Of a DNA stretch of 64,000 nucleotides, positions 1 through 8,233 are shown in pieces. The DNA lies in NCBI RefSeq assembly GCF_014199335.1, contig NZ_JACIJI010000001.1:992001-1056000 (forward strand), in the 5' to 3' direction. Within the stretch, counting starts at the first letter, position 1. Each line of letters begins with the position of its first letter. The DNA is from Stakelama sediminis (GTDB lineage Bacteria > Pseudomonadota > Alphaproteobacteria > Sphingomonadales > Sphingomonadaceae). The notes under the pieces were generated by a model. The model made no database searches. It saw only the letters and a list, made by a program, of their open reading frames with translations, and was not told the origin of the DNA. Position numbers and translations under genes: made by a program.

Positions 1-605
1 GCGTTCCAGGGCGGTACCCGGATCATGATATCGGCGAATAACGGCGATGCCAGATGCTCCGCCAGCCAGTCGCGCAGATGCGGCCAGTCGCCGGCATCGA
101 ACCAGTCGCGATCGACCGCTGCAAACTGGCGGATAAAGGGAAATATCGCCGCATCGGCAAGCCCTCTCTCCGTCCCGCACAACTGCCCCTGCCCGGCCAG
201 CCTCTCATCAAGCCTGCGTAAAAACCCGACTGCCCTTTGCCGGTGCTCCAGCGCATCCGATCCATGGCGATCGGGATATTTATAGCGGTCGAGATCCTGT
301 TTGAACGGACCGTCATTGGCCGCAATCAGGTCGGCGTCATCGCGCTCCAGCCAGCCTTCGGGATCGTGCCTCGACAGGGCCCTGCGCATGATGTCGAGGC
401 TTTCCTCCAGCACCTGCCCCTCGGGCAGCACCAGCACCGGCACCGTACCCTTGGGGGAAGCGGCCAGCATCGCTTCCGGCTTGGCCGACAGCTTCACCTC
501 ACGCAGTTCGCACTGCGTTCCGCTGATCGCCAGCGCCAGTCTCGCGCGCATGGCATAGGGACAGCGGCGAAAGCTGTAGAGAACCGGCAACCGCGCGTCA
601 GTCAT
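1..605 (-). CDS. glutathione S-transferase family protein (3' end outside window)
   Basis: Reading from the ATG at 605 the frame is open to the window edge (201 codons). The N-terminus carries a thioredoxin-fold GST domain with the motif [13 protein letters not shown] around residues 13-25, where CPYA is the glutathione-site Cys motif, followed by the cis-Pro region KGTVPVL. The later part is helical and fits a GST C-terminal domain ([17 protein letters not shown]). Expected role is cytosolic glutathione conjugation or reduction; the substrate cannot be told. The start codon lies inside the last codons of the upstream trhO gene (8-nt overlap), so the two are probably translationally coupled. 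The C-terminus is not in the window. The family call is secure; the exact class is not. Confidence 0.85.
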   Translation of the reverse strand, partial: MTDARLPVLYSFRRCPYAMRARLALAISGTQCELREVKLSAKPEAMLAASPKGTVPVLVLPEGQVLEESLDIMRRALSRHDPEGWLERDDADLIAANDGPFKQDLDRYKYPDRHGSDALEHRQRAVGFLRRLDERLAGQGQLCGTERGLADAAIFPFIRQFAAVDRDWFDAGDWPHLRDWLAEHLASPLFADIMIRVPPWN

Positions 606-1566
606 CCACCGTCCCGGCCAGCACCGCACCGACATGCGCCTGTCCGCGCTGCGCCGCCAGCGCTTCCTGCCGATGGCGTTCGCGATAGGATTTGCGTTGT
701 TCCTCGCTACGCCGGGCATGGCAGGCGGGACAACTCACCCCCTCCTCGAACAGCGGCGATTGCCGGTCTTCTGCGCTGATCGGCGCGCGGCAGGCAAAGC
801 ACAGACCATAGCTGCCCTCGACCAGCCCGTGGCCGACCGTCACCCGCTGGTCAAATACGAAACATTCGCCGTGCCACAGGCTTTCCTCCTCCGGCACGGT
901 CTCCAGATATTTCAGGATGCCGCCCTTCAGGTGGAAGACATCCTCCACCCCTTCCTGTTTCAGGAATGCCGTCGATTTCTCGCACCGGATGCCGCCGGTG
1001 CAGAACATCGCGACCTTTGGTGCCGCGCCGGTGCCCAGTATCTGGTCGCGCTGTGCCCGAAACCAATCGGGAAAGTCGCGAAAGCTAGCCGTCTTCGGAT
1101 TGATCGCGCCGTCAAAGCTGCCCACCGCGACTTCGTAATCGTTGCGGGTATCGATGACGATGGTGTCGGGATCGGAAATCAGCGCGTTCCAGTCCTGCGG
1201 ATCGATATAGGTGCCGACGCTCTTGCGCGGGTCGATGTCCGGCTGCCCCATCGTCACAATCTCTTTTTTCAGGCGGACTTTCATCCGGTGAAAGGGCTGG
1301 TGCGACGCTTCGGAAAACTTGACGTCCAGTTCGGTGCAGCCGGGCAGGCTGCGGATATGCCGCAACACCGTATCGATGCCATCGGCAGGTCCGGCAATCG
1401 TGCCGTTAATTCCTTCGGACGCCAGCAACAGCGTACCGCGGATATTCTGCTCGCGGCAGACCCGTTCCAGCGGCGTCTGCAAAGCGATGCAATCTTCGAA
1501 CGGCGTAAAACGGTACAGCGCGGCAACTCGCACGCCCGTTGCGGTATCGCGAGAAGGGGTGTTCAT
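598..1566 (-). CDS. trhO: tRNA uridine(34) hydroxylase / rhodanese-domain protein
   Basis: 322-aa protein of the YceA/UPF0176 family. Members hydroxylate uridine 34 in tRNA anticodons (5-hydroxyuridine, prephenate-independent route). An N-terminal acylphosphatase-like domain (about residues 10-100) is followed by a rhodanese domain with the catalytic-loop motif CTGGIRCEK near residue 189, and a C-terminal Cys pattern (CFAC and CPAC) typical of the family. The ATG at 1566 was chosen because it has a strong ribosome site (AGGGG) just upstream; an in-frame start at 1611 has no support. The downstream GST gene overlaps its last 8 nt. Family identification is strong; the biochemical role is inferred from homologues. 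Confidence 0.92.
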   Translation of the reverse strand: MNTPSRDTATGVRVAALYRFTPFEDCIALQTPLERVCREQNIRGTLLLASEGINGTIAGPADGIDTVLRHIRSLPGCTELDVKFSEASHQPFHRMKVRLKKEIVTMGQPDIDPRKSVGTYIDPQDWNALISDPDTIVIDTRNDYEVAVGSFDGAINPKTASFRDFPDWFRAQRDQILGTGAAPKVAMFCTGGIRCEKSTAFLKQEGVEDVFHLKGGILKYLETVPEEESLWHGECFVFDQRVTVGHGLVEGSYGLCFACRAPISAEDRQSPLFEEGVSCPACHARRSEEQRKSYRERHRQEALAAQRGQAHVGAVLAGTVDD

Positions 1567-1650
1567 TCCCCTTACATAGGGGCATTCGCGCATGGCGTCA
1601 GCCACAAGCATGCATCGACCGCCGATACGACAGTTCAGTGGGGATGTGAT

Positions 1651-1727
1651 TGGTGCGCCCGACTGGATTCGAACCAGTGGCCCCCAGATTAGGAATCTGA
1701 TGCTCTATCCTGCTGAGCTACGGGCGC
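1651..1727 (-). tRNA. tRNA-Arg (anticodon CCT)
   Basis: A full cloverleaf reads on the minus strand: 7-bp acceptor stem GCGCCCG/CGGGCGC, D-arm GCTC..GAGC, anticodon stem TCAGA/TCTGG with loop TTCCTAA giving CCT, and T-arm ACTGG-TTCGAAT-CCAGT. The terminal CCA is encoded. It would decode AGG codons, which are rare in this GC-rich chromosome. It sits between trhO and the DUF1178 gene. Confidence 0.97.
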
Positions 1728-1761
1728 CTGCGGGCGGTGGTATCGGCTGGCCCGCGGCCGG

Positions 1762-2238
1762 TCAATTGCGCATGTCGGGCGGTACGACCGGAAAGGGGAG
1801 CGGCGCGACCGCCACGCCCTCCTCGTGGAGCGCCTTGGCATCCTCGATGCTCGCCTGACCATGGATGGGCGCGGCTTTTTCCTCGCCGTGATGCATCGCA
1901 CGGGCACGGTCGGTAAAGGCGGTACCGACCCATTGCGATCCTTCCAGTGCCTTTTCCTGCGCTTTGGCGAGTGCGGCCATCGCCTGTTTCACCGCTTCGG
2001 GGGGCGGTGGCGCATCGCCATCCGGCTGTTTGTCGGCGGCGCGCGCCGGGGTGACGTCCTGTCGCCGGTTGCCCTTGGCCCCGACATTGGGCGCCATCAC
2101 CGCCTTGGCCACATCACTATCGCCGCAATGCGGGCAGGCGACATATCCCTGCTTGCGCTGCTCCTCATAGGCGCTGCTGGATCCGAACCATGCCTCGAAC
2201 ACATGGCCCGCCCCACAGCGCAGGTCGAACACGATCAT
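1762..2238 (-). CDS. DUF1178 family protein
   Basis: 158-aa protein. The N-terminus MIVFDLRCGAGHVFEAWFGS and a CPHCGD pair near residues 35-40 resemble the zinc-ribbon-like start of DUF1178 proteins, which are common in alpha- and betaproteobacteria and have no established function. The middle is low-complexity and Pro/Ala-rich (DAPPPPEAVKQAMAAL). The ATG overlaps the last 4 nt of the upstream amidohydrolase gene (ATGA), the end of a tight run comF, grxC, amidohydrolase, DUF1178. It probably shares their transcript. The possible metal-binding role is inferred from the Cys residues only. Confidence 0.85.
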   Translation of the reverse strand: MIVFDLRCGAGHVFEAWFGSSSAYEEQRKQGYVACPHCGDSDVAKAVMAPNVGAKGNRRQDVTPARAADKQPDGDAPPPPEAVKQAMAALAKAQEKALEGSQWVGTAFTDRARAMHHGEEKAAPIHGQASIEDAKALHEEGVAVAPLPFPVVPPDMRN

Positions 2239-3059
2239 GCCACTGTCTCCACCGCCGGGATCGGTCGACGGTGATTCAGCACCGGCACCCGTCCGCGCGC
2301 CTCGGTCAGCCGTGCCGGATCGATCTCGACAAAGCCGATGCCCGGCGCCTCTCCCATGTCGAGCAGCACCTCTCCCCAGGGATCGACCGCCATCGAATGG
2401 CCCCAGGTCGCACGGCCATCCTCATGCTCGCCGGTCTGCGCGGCGGCGAGCACGAAAGCACCTGCCTCGATCGCACGGGCGCGCAACAGCACGTCCCAGT
2501 GCGCACGCCCGGTCGGCCGGGTAAAGGCGGCGGGAATCGCGAACAGCTCCGCACCGGCATCGCTCAGCGCGCGATACAGGTCGGGAAAACGAATGTCGTA
2601 GCAGATGGAAAGACCCAGCCTGCCCAGCGGCGTCGCCACCACCACCGCGCTTTCGCCGGGTGCATAGACCGCCGATTCGCGCCAGCTTTCACCGCTTGCC
2701 AGATCGACATCGAACAGGTGCAGCTTGTCATAGCGCGCCCGGATCGCGCCGGTATCGTCGATCACGAACGCCCGGTTGGCGCGCCTGCCATCGCCACGCG
2801 CAAGGGCCAGCGAACCGAGCGATACCCAGATGCCGTGTTTCGCCGCCGCGTCGCGCACCGCCGCCAGCACCGGGTCGCTGCCCTCTTCGTGCAGATTGCC
2901 CTCGGCGCGCTTGCGGTCACGGTCCAGCGCGCCCGACATTTCCGGCGTGAACAGCATTGCCGCGCCCTGCGCCGCCGACTGCTCTACTGCGTCGGTCAGC
3001 ACCGCCGCATTGGCCGCAGGGTCGATCCCGCTCGTCATTTGCAGGAGGGCGGCGCGCAT
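2235..3059 (-). CDS. carbon-nitrogen hydrolase (Nit/omega-amidase type)
   Basis: 274-aa nitrilase-superfamily enzyme. The Glu-Lys-Cys triad is visible at about E40 (FTPEMS), K112 (YDKLHLFDV) and C153 (SICYDIRFPD). The YDKLHLFDV and CYDIRFPDLYR motifs are those of Nit-branch proteins, which act as omega-amidases or deaminated-glutathione amidases. Repair of deaminated glutathione would fit the neighbouring glutaredoxin gene, but that is inference. The start is 1 nt from the grxC stop and the end overlaps DUF1178 by 4 nt, so it is mid-operon. Length is normal for the family. Confidence 0.9.
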   Translation of the reverse strand: MRAALLQMTSGIDPAANAAVLTDAVEQSAAQGAAMLFTPEMSGALDRDRKRAEGNLHEEGSDPVLAAVRDAAAKHGIWVSLGSLALARGDGRRANRAFVIDDTGAIRARYDKLHLFDVDLASGESWRESAVYAPGESAVVVATPLGRLGLSICYDIRFPDLYRALSDAGAELFAIPAAFTRPTGRAHWDVLLRARAIEAGAFVLAAAQTGEHEDGRATWGHSMAVDPWGEVLLDMGEAPGIGFVEIDPARLTEARGRVPVLNHRRPIPAVETVA

Positions 3060-3060
3060 A

Positions 3061-3315
3061 TCAGCCGAGCAACGCGTCCAGCTTACCCTGACGCTCCATC
3101 GCGGCCATGTCGTCCGATCCGCCGATATGCCGGTCGTCGATAAAAATCTGCGGCACTGTCATGCCGCCGTTCGATCGCTCGATCATCTCGGCACGCTTGG
3201 GTGCATCCATGGTGATGTCATATTCGGCATAATCCGCGCCTTTCTGATCGAGCAGCATCTTCGCGCGCGAACAATAAGGGCAGAACGCCTTGGTGTAGAT
3301 TTCGACTTTTGCCAT
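3061..3315 (-). CDS. grxC: glutaredoxin 3
   Basis: 84-aa dithiol glutaredoxin with active site CPYC at residues 12-15, cis-Pro region TVPQIFID around 53-60 and glutathione-binding GGSDD near 65-69. It reduces protein disulfides and glutathione mixed disulfides in the cytosol at the expense of glutathione. The ATG at 3315 gives the canonical N-terminus MAKVEIYTK; further upstream in-frame codons lie inside comF sequence and give no family-like extension. It lies between comF and the amidohydrolase on the same strand with almost no spacing, an arrangement seen in other alphaproteobacteria. Confidence 0.96.
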   Translation of the reverse strand: MAKVEIYTKAFCPYCSRAKMLLDQKGADYAEYDITMDAPKRAEMIERSNGGMTVPQIFIDDRHIGGSDDMAAMERQGKLDALLG

Positions 3316-3346
3316 AGCTGTGAGGTGTGGCGTCCGAAGGCGAATG

Positions 3347-4081
3347 TCAATCACCGCCGGTATCGGGCAGCACCCGGGCCCAGGCGGCAATCGCCACGCT
3401 CTGCGCGCCCGCACGCCGCAACACCCGGATACAGGCATTGGTGGTCGCGCCGCTGGTATAGACGTCATCGACCAGCAACAGGCGTCTGCCCTTTACCCGC
3501 TCTGCAGCCGCCGGAGCCAGTGCGAACGCGCCCGCCAGCGCCTTGGCCCGCGCCCGCGCCGCCATGCCGCGCAACACCGGCGTCGCGCGTGTCCGGCGCA
3601 GTATATCGAGTGCGACCGACACGCCGTTTGCCTTGCCCAGAGCGCCCGCGATCAGCGCCGCCTGATTGAACCCGCGCGACCAGATACGGCGACGATGGAG
3701 CGGCACCGGCACGATCAGGTCGATATCGTCCGGCACATGCGGGCGGATCAGCCGCGCCACGGTATCGGCAATCGCCATGCGGCCACCATATTTCAACTTC
3801 AGGATCATCGCCGCCGCCACATCGTCATAGGCGACCGCGGCATGGATCCCGGCATGAAGCGGCGGATCGGCCATGCACATCGCGCACCACGCTCCCTCCC
3901 CCCGGTCATATTCGAACGGCAGGCGGCATGCCGCACAGGCCGGATCGCCAAGAAAGGTCAGCGCACCCCAGCACGGCGCGCACAACCGGTGATCGCCCTG
4001 CGTAATCGCCCCGCACGACGGGCAGCGCGGCGGCAACGCATAATCGGCAACGGCACGCAGGGGGGCGGTGAGCAACGGCAT
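3347..4081 (-). CDS. ComF family protein (phosphoribosyltransferase fold)
   Basis: 244-aa protein with an N-terminal zinc-finger-like set of Cys (CPSCG, CAPCW, CAACRLPF) followed by a type I phosphoribosyltransferase domain with the PRPP loop LLLVDDVYTSGATT near the C-terminal half. ComF homologues take part in DNA uptake and recombination in competent bacteria; in non-competent ones the role is unclear. The ATG at 4081 is preceded by GAGGGA at good spacing and gives the usual N-terminus; an upstream in-frame start would run into the divergent gene. First gene of the comF-grxC-amidohydrolase-DUF1178 run and divergent from the methyltransferase. Confidence 0.9.
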   Translation of the reverse strand: MPLLTAPLRAVADYALPPRCPSCGAITQGDHRLCAPCWGALTFLGDPACAACRLPFEYDRGEGAWCAMCMADPPLHAGIHAAVAYDDVAAAMILKLKYGGRMAIADTVARLIRPHVPDDIDLIVPVPLHRRRIWSRGFNQAALIAGALGKANGVSVALDILRRTRATPVLRGMAARARAKALAGAFALAPAAAERVKGRRLLLVDDVYTSGATTNACIRVLRRAGAQSVAIAAWARVLPDTGGD

Positions 4082-4125
4082 TGTCCCTCTTGTCGCCGAG
4101 GCGCGAAGGCGGCACAAGCGCCGCC

Positions 4126-4971
4126 GTGAGTGTACCCGATCTTTTCGACCGCAATCTGCGCGGCCTGCGCCGCGACCGTGCTGCCGCCAGTTTTGCCGAA
4201 CACGGCTTTCTCCACGGCCTGATGCTCGACAGCGTCACCGACCGGCTGTCGATGGTGAAGCGCGACTTCACCGCCATGCTCGACATCGGTTGCTGGGACG
4301 GGCGCTTTCCTGCTCCGGCCGGTGCCTCGGTGACGCGGGTCGACGCGGGTGAACAGTTCGCAACGCTGGCTGGTGGCACCCAATGCGAAGAGGATCGCCT
4401 GCCCTTCGCGCCAGAAAGTTTCGATCTGGTGGTGTCGGTGGGCGTACTCGACAGCGTCAACGACCTGCCCGGCGCACTGACGCTGGCGCGGCGTGCACTG
4501 AAGCCCGACGGGCTGTTCCTTGCCGCGTTTCTGGGCGCGGGAAGCCTGCCCGGCCTGCGCACGGCGTTGCTGCGCGGAGAAGCCGAGCGCCCGGTCGCCA
4601 GAATGCACCCGCAAATCGACGTACGGTCGGCGGGCGATTTGCTGGTCCGCGCGGGCTTTGCCCTGCCGGTCGCGGACGGGGAAACGATCAGCGTACGCTA
4701 TGGCTCGATCATGGGGCTGGTGCGCGACCTGCGCGCAATGGCGGCCACCAACCTGATGAAAGATCGCCATCCATTGTCGCGGGCGGCATGGCTGCGCACC
4801 GGTGCCGCCTTTGCCGAGATGGCCGATACCGAAGGCCGCACGACCGAGCGTTTCGAAATCGTCACGCTGACCGGCTGGGCACCTGCCCCGTCGCAGCCCA
4901 AGCCCGCAAAGCGCGGCAGCGGCACCACCTCGCTTGCCGAGGCGCTGCGCATTCCCGACAAAAAGGACTAG
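4126..4971 (+). CDS. class I SAM-dependent methyltransferase (NDUFAF5/BioC-like)
   Basis: 281-aa protein starting at GTG 4126 (SVPDLFDRNLRGLRRDRAA). It has the SAM-binding motif I as LDIGCWDGRF near residue 50 and the post-motif region FDLVVSVGVLDSVNDLPGAL. The N-terminus with FDR and RRDRAA and the overall arrangement match the BioC-like family that includes NDUFAF5, the complex I assembly factor. A TTG at 4081 is also in frame but would overlap the divergent comF start, so GTG was preferred (purine-rich GAAGGCGG lies upstream). The divergent gap to comF is only 44 nt. Exact substrate unknown. Confidence 0.85.
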   Translation: MSVPDLFDRNLRGLRRDRAAASFAEHGFLHGLMLDSVTDRLSMVKRDFTAMLDIGCWDGRFPAPAGASVTRVDAGEQFATLAGGTQCEEDRLPFAPESFDLVVSVGVLDSVNDLPGALTLARRALKPDGLFLAAFLGAGSLPGLRTALLRGEAERPVARMHPQIDVRSAGDLLVRAGFALPVADGETISVRYGSIMGLVRDLRAMAATNLMKDRHPLSRAAWLRTGAAFAEMADTEGRTTERFEIVTLTGWAPAPSQPKPAKRGSGTTSLAEALRIPDKKD

Positions 4972-5132
4972 GCCGTAAACCCATAAACGGCACCGTCGAG
5001 GCGTCCAAATGGCGAACAGATCGGGCTGAACGACGCGCGGCAAAGGCTCTTTGCCTTTGCAAGCGGTGTTCGGTTCGAGATGGAAGCCATTTGGGCGTCC
5101 CTGCGGGATTTGGCCAAAATGGCCTGGTGCGG

Positions 5133-5160
5133 CGTCATTGCGAGCGTAGCGAAGCAATCC
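5133..5160. repeat. dispersed palindromic repeat (GTCATTGCGAGC type)
   Basis: The stretch reads CGTCATTGCGAGCG, then TAG, then CGAAGCAATCC, an imperfect inverted repeat (ATTGC..GCAAT). Sequences of this kind are common dispersed intergenic repeats in proteobacterial genomes. It lies in the 222-bp gap 4972-5193 between the methyltransferase and chorismate mutase 3' ends. The rest of that gap holds AAAGGCTCTTTGCCTTT, a short dyad, and no gene. Confidence 0.6.
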
Positions 5161-5193
5161 ACGTCACCCGAACATCGCGGGATTGCCGCCGAC

Positions 5194-5496
5194 TTATCGG
5201 TTGTCGAACGCCTCCAGCTCATAGGCGATCGAGCCTTCGACCAGCGTTTCCCAGATGTCGCCGACCACGCTGTCCGGAATGCCGCCTTTGCGGGCATGGG
5301 CCATGGCATTGGCGATCACCTCCGCCTTGCGCCCCTCGTCACGCACATGGCCGCGCTCCGGCTTGATCCGGGCCGCCGCATCCATATAGCCGAAACGCCG
5401 TATCAGCAGCGCCACCAGTTGCCGGTCAACATCGTCAACGCCCGCGCGTACTTCCGGCATCGTCGTACAGGCTTCAGGATCGAGAATATTCGTCAT
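5194..5496 (-). CDS. chorismate mutase, AroQ type
   Basis: 100-aa all-helical AroQ-type chorismate mutase. It converts chorismate to prephenate for Phe and Tyr synthesis. Recognisable features are the N-terminal helix EVRAGVDDVDRQLVALLIRRFGYMDAAARIK with the active-site Arg and Lys, the RDEGRKAEVI segment and the C-terminal ETLVEGSIAYE helix. It is a stand-alone enzyme, convergent with the methyltransferase gene across 222 bp. A second AroQ protein is encoded at 40040-40324 and prephenate dehydratase at 26645-27535, so the same pathway is spread over three loci. Which mutase is the main one cannot be told from sequence. Confidence 0.92.
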   Translation of the reverse strand: MTNILDPEACTTMPEVRAGVDDVDRQLVALLIRRFGYMDAAARIKPERGHVRDEGRKAEVIANAMAHARKGGIPDSVVGDIWETLVEGSIAYELEAFDNR

Positions 5497-5558
5497 GCCC
5501 GCCTAGTGCCGCGCGGCGCTGCGGCTGTCCAGATTGCTTTTCCGACCGCCCCTCCGCC

Positions 5559-5587
5559 TTGACTCTGCCCCTGCCCGTCGCTAACGG
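5559..5587 (+). promoter_or_regulatory. candidate sigma-70-type promoter of rpsD
   Basis: TTGACT at 5559-5564 is separated by 17 nt from TAACGG at 5582-5587. It lies about 135 nt upstream of rpsD and reads toward it. The leader that follows contains no gene. Called by eye from consensus only. Confidence 0.4.
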
Positions 5588-5722
5588 CCCATGCTTCGCA
5601 TTTCGGCTCCGCACCCCGGTGAAGCGGCGGCCCTGTTTTTTACAGGCGATGACCGGGACCGCGATCAGGCAGTCCGAACGCTGCCGGGTCAACGTTGTTG
5701 GCAATTTGCAAAGGAATATCGC

Positions 5723-6337
5723 ATGTCTAAGCGCTCCAGCGCCAAGTACAAACTCGACCGCCGGATGGGTGAAAACATCTGGGGTCGCCCGAAAAGCCCC
5801 GTCAACAAGCGCCCCTATGGCCCCGGCCAGCACGGCCAGCGCCGCAAGGGCAAGATGTCGGACTTCGGCATCCAGCTTCGCGCCAAGCAGAAGCTGAAGG
5901 GCTATTATGGCGACGTCACCGAAAAGCAGTTCAAGCGCGCCTATGAAGAAGCGTCGCGGATGAAAGGCGACACCAGCCAGAACCTGATCGGCATCCTTGA
6001 ACAGCGTCTCGACATGGTCGTCTATCGCGCCAAGTTCGCGCCGACGATCTTCGCCGCGCGTCAGCTCGTCAGCCACGGCCACGTCATCGTCAACGGCGTG
6101 AAGTGCAACGTCGCATCGCGCCGCGTAAAGCCGGGCGACGAAGTCACGCTGGGTTCGAAGGCGCAGGAAATGGCGCTGGTCATGGAAGCGCAGAGCCTGC
6201 CGGAACGCGACATTCCCGATTATGTCGCTCCCGACGGTGCTGCGAAGGTGACCTTCACCCGCGTACCGACGCTGGACGAAGTACCCTATCCGGTGAAGAT
6301 GGAACCGAACCTGGTCGTCGAATTCTATTCGCGCTGA
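5723..6337 (+). CDS. rpsD: 30S ribosomal protein S4
   Basis: 204-aa ribosomal protein S4. It binds 16S rRNA early in small-subunit assembly and contributes to decoding accuracy. The N-terminus [23 protein letters not shown] and the S4 RNA-binding domain ([20 protein letters not shown], then [10 protein letters not shown]) are plain to see. The ATG at 5723 follows AAGGAA with good spacing; upstream in-frame codons are in the leader. Monocistronic here, with its own candidate promoter and a strong terminator, rather than in an alpha operon. Length is normal. Confidence 0.99.
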   Translation: MSKRSSAKYKLDRRMGENIWGRPKSPVNKRPYGPGQHGQRRKGKMSDFGIQLRAKQKLKGYYGDVTEKQFKRAYEEASRMKGDTSQNLIGILEQRLDMVVYRAKFAPTIFAARQLVSHGHVIVNGVKCNVASRRVKPGDEVTLGSKAQEMALVMEAQSLPERDIPDYVAPDGAAKVTFTRVPTLDEVPYPVKMEPNLVVEFYSR

Positions 6338-6367
6338 TCCGGCGGACACACCATTTACGAAATCAAG

Positions 6368-6397
6368 AGGGCGGCCCTTTGCAGGGTCGCCCTTTTT
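6368..6397 (+). terminator. rho-independent terminator after rpsD
   Basis: Inverted repeat AGGGCGGCCC / GGGTCGCCCT (10 bp with one G-U pair) closes a 6-nt loop and runs into TTTTT, 31 nt after the rpsD stop. Confidence 0.9.
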
Positions 6398-6463
6398 CGT
6401 GCAAGCTGGCCAGCGCATGGGGGCTGCTGCCCCGGTACCATGTGCATATCAGGGGGAATATGA

Positions 6464-8104
6464 ATGCGTTTATGTCTGCTTGCAGGAATTGCCGCGATCA
6501 CTGCCACACCGGCGCTTGCCCAGACCGCGATACCAAAACCCGACATTTCCGTTGCGACGCTGAAGACCGTGACGAAGACATTGTCGTCCGATGCGTTCGA
6601 AGGGCGCGCACCCGCGACGCCCGCGGAACCGAAGACGGTCGATTACATCATTCAGCAGTTCAAGGCTGCCGGGCTGCAACCGGGCAATCATGGCAAGTGG
6701 ACTCAGGAAGTACCGCTGGTCCAGATTACCGCCAACGATGTCCAGCCGCTGACCTTTACCGGTGGGAAAACGCCACTGTCCTTCGACTATCGCAAGGACA
6801 TGGTCGTCGGCACTTATCGCGTCACGCCGCAGATCGACCTGAAGAACAGCGACGTGGTGTTCGTCGGATACGGCATCAACGCACCCGAACGCGGCTGGAA
6901 CGACTATGCCGGCGTCGATGTGAAGGGCAAGACGGTCATCATTCTGGTCAACGACCCCGACTGGCAGACCATGGCGCGCAAGGGCCTCTTCAACGGTCGC
7001 GAAATGACCTATTACGGTCGCTGGACCTATAAATATGAAGAGGCGGCAAGGCAGGGCGCGGCGGCCGCGATCATCATTCACGACACCGAACCCGCCGCCT
7101 ATGGCTGGGGCGTGGTGCAGTCGAGCTGGACCGGGCCGCAGCTCGAACCCGATGCGCCGGGCGATCATATGGACCAGTCCAAGGTGATCGGCTGGATTCA
7201 GCAGGACGCCGCGCAGCAGCTCTTCGCCGCAGCGGGCAAGGATTATGCGAAGCTGCTGGAAGCCGCGAAGCACAAGGGCTTCCACGCTGTCCCGCTCGAC
7301 CTGAAAGCCTCGACGCAGTTCACCAACACTATCCGTCGCCAGAAATCACACAATGTCGTCGGCATCCTGCCCGGCACCACCGCGCCGCAGGACGTGGTGC
7401 TGTTTTCCGCGCACTGGGATCATCTGGGCCATTGCGACCCGGTCGATGGCGACGGCATCTGCAACGGTGCGGTCGATAATGCCAGCGGCGTTGCGGGTCT
7501 GGTAGCGCTTGCCAAGGCCAATCACGAAGCGGGGCCGACCCGACGCAGCCAGGTCTATCTGGCGGTGACGGCGGAGGAATCGGGGCTGCTGGGGTCGGCC
7601 TATTATGCCGCACACCCGATCTATCCGCTCGCGAATACAGTCGGCGGCGTCAATATGGACGTGCTCAACGTCAACGGAAAGGCACGCGATTTCGTCATCA
7701 CCGGCGCAGGCAAGTCGCAGCTTGAGGATATGGTGAAGCCCTTTGTGGCAGCGGAAGGCCGGGTGATCAAACCCGAACCGCATCCGGAAGCGGGCGGCTA
7801 TTTCCGTTCCGATCATTTCAGCTTCGCCAAGCTGGGGGTGCCGATGCTCGATGCGACCAGCGGCAACGATCTGGTCAAGGGCGGTGTCGCAGCAGGCGAA
7901 GCCGCGTCGCGCGACTATACCGAGCATCGCTATCACAAGCCGCAGGACGAATATAATCCCGACTGGGACTGGTCGGGCGCGGTCGCCGATCTGACCATCT
8001 ATTACGATCTCGGTCGCGAGCTTGCCAACGGCACGATGTGGCCCAACTGGTATAAGGGCGCCGAATTCCGCGCCGTGCGCGACAAGAGCCGCGCGGGAAT
8101 GTAA
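6464..8104 (+). CDS. secreted M28 family metallopeptidase with PA domain
   Basis: 546-aa exported peptidase. A signal peptide MRLCLLAGIAAITATPALAQ ends at an AQ cleavage site. A PA-type insert covers about residues 110-250 (VVFVGYGINAPERGWNDYAGVDVKG). The M28 zinc site is visible as SAHWDHLG near 315, DNASGVAGL near 338, EESGLLGS near 371 and SDHFSFAKLGVPML near 449. Members are di-zinc aminopeptidases or carboxypeptidases acting in the periplasm or outside the cell. AGGGGGA precedes the start. An overlapping ATG at 6460 is in another frame. It is followed 130 nt later by a secreted S9 peptidase, so the pair may digest peptides together (inference). Confidence 0.93.
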   Translation: MRLCLLAGIAAITATPALAQTAIPKPDISVATLKTVTKTLSSDAFEGRAPATPAEPKTVDYIIQQFKAAGLQPGNHGKWTQEVPLVQITANDVQPLTFTGGKTPLSFDYRKDMVVGTYRVTPQIDLKNSDVVFVGYGINAPERGWNDYAGVDVKGKTVIILVNDPDWQTMARKGLFNGREMTYYGRWTYKYEEAARQGAAAAIIIHDTEPAAYGWGVVQSSWTGPQLEPDAPGDHMDQSKVIGWIQQDAAQQLFAAAGKDYAKLLEAAKHKGFHAVPLDLKASTQFTNTIRRQKSHNVVGILPGTTAPQDVVLFSAHWDHLGHCDPVDGDGICNGAVDNASGVAGLVALAKANHEAGPTRRSQVYLAVTAEESGLLGSAYYAAHPIYPLANTVGGVNMDVLNVNGKARDFVITGAGKSQLEDMVKPFVAAEGRVIKPEPHPEAGGYFRSDHFSFAKLGVPMLDATSGNDLVKGGVAAGEAASRDYTEHRYHKPQDEYNPDWDWSGAVADLTIYYDLGRELANGTMWPNWYKGAEFRAVRDKSRAGM

Positions 8105-8233
8105 CGCAAATGCGCATTTCCGGTCGGTGTCCTGCGGGCACCGGCCGGAATAGGCATAAATACGTACCCCTTCTGGCGTTCTGACGTCACTACTGTATAT
8201 GCGACGTAACTTTATACCATTGGAGATGTCGCA

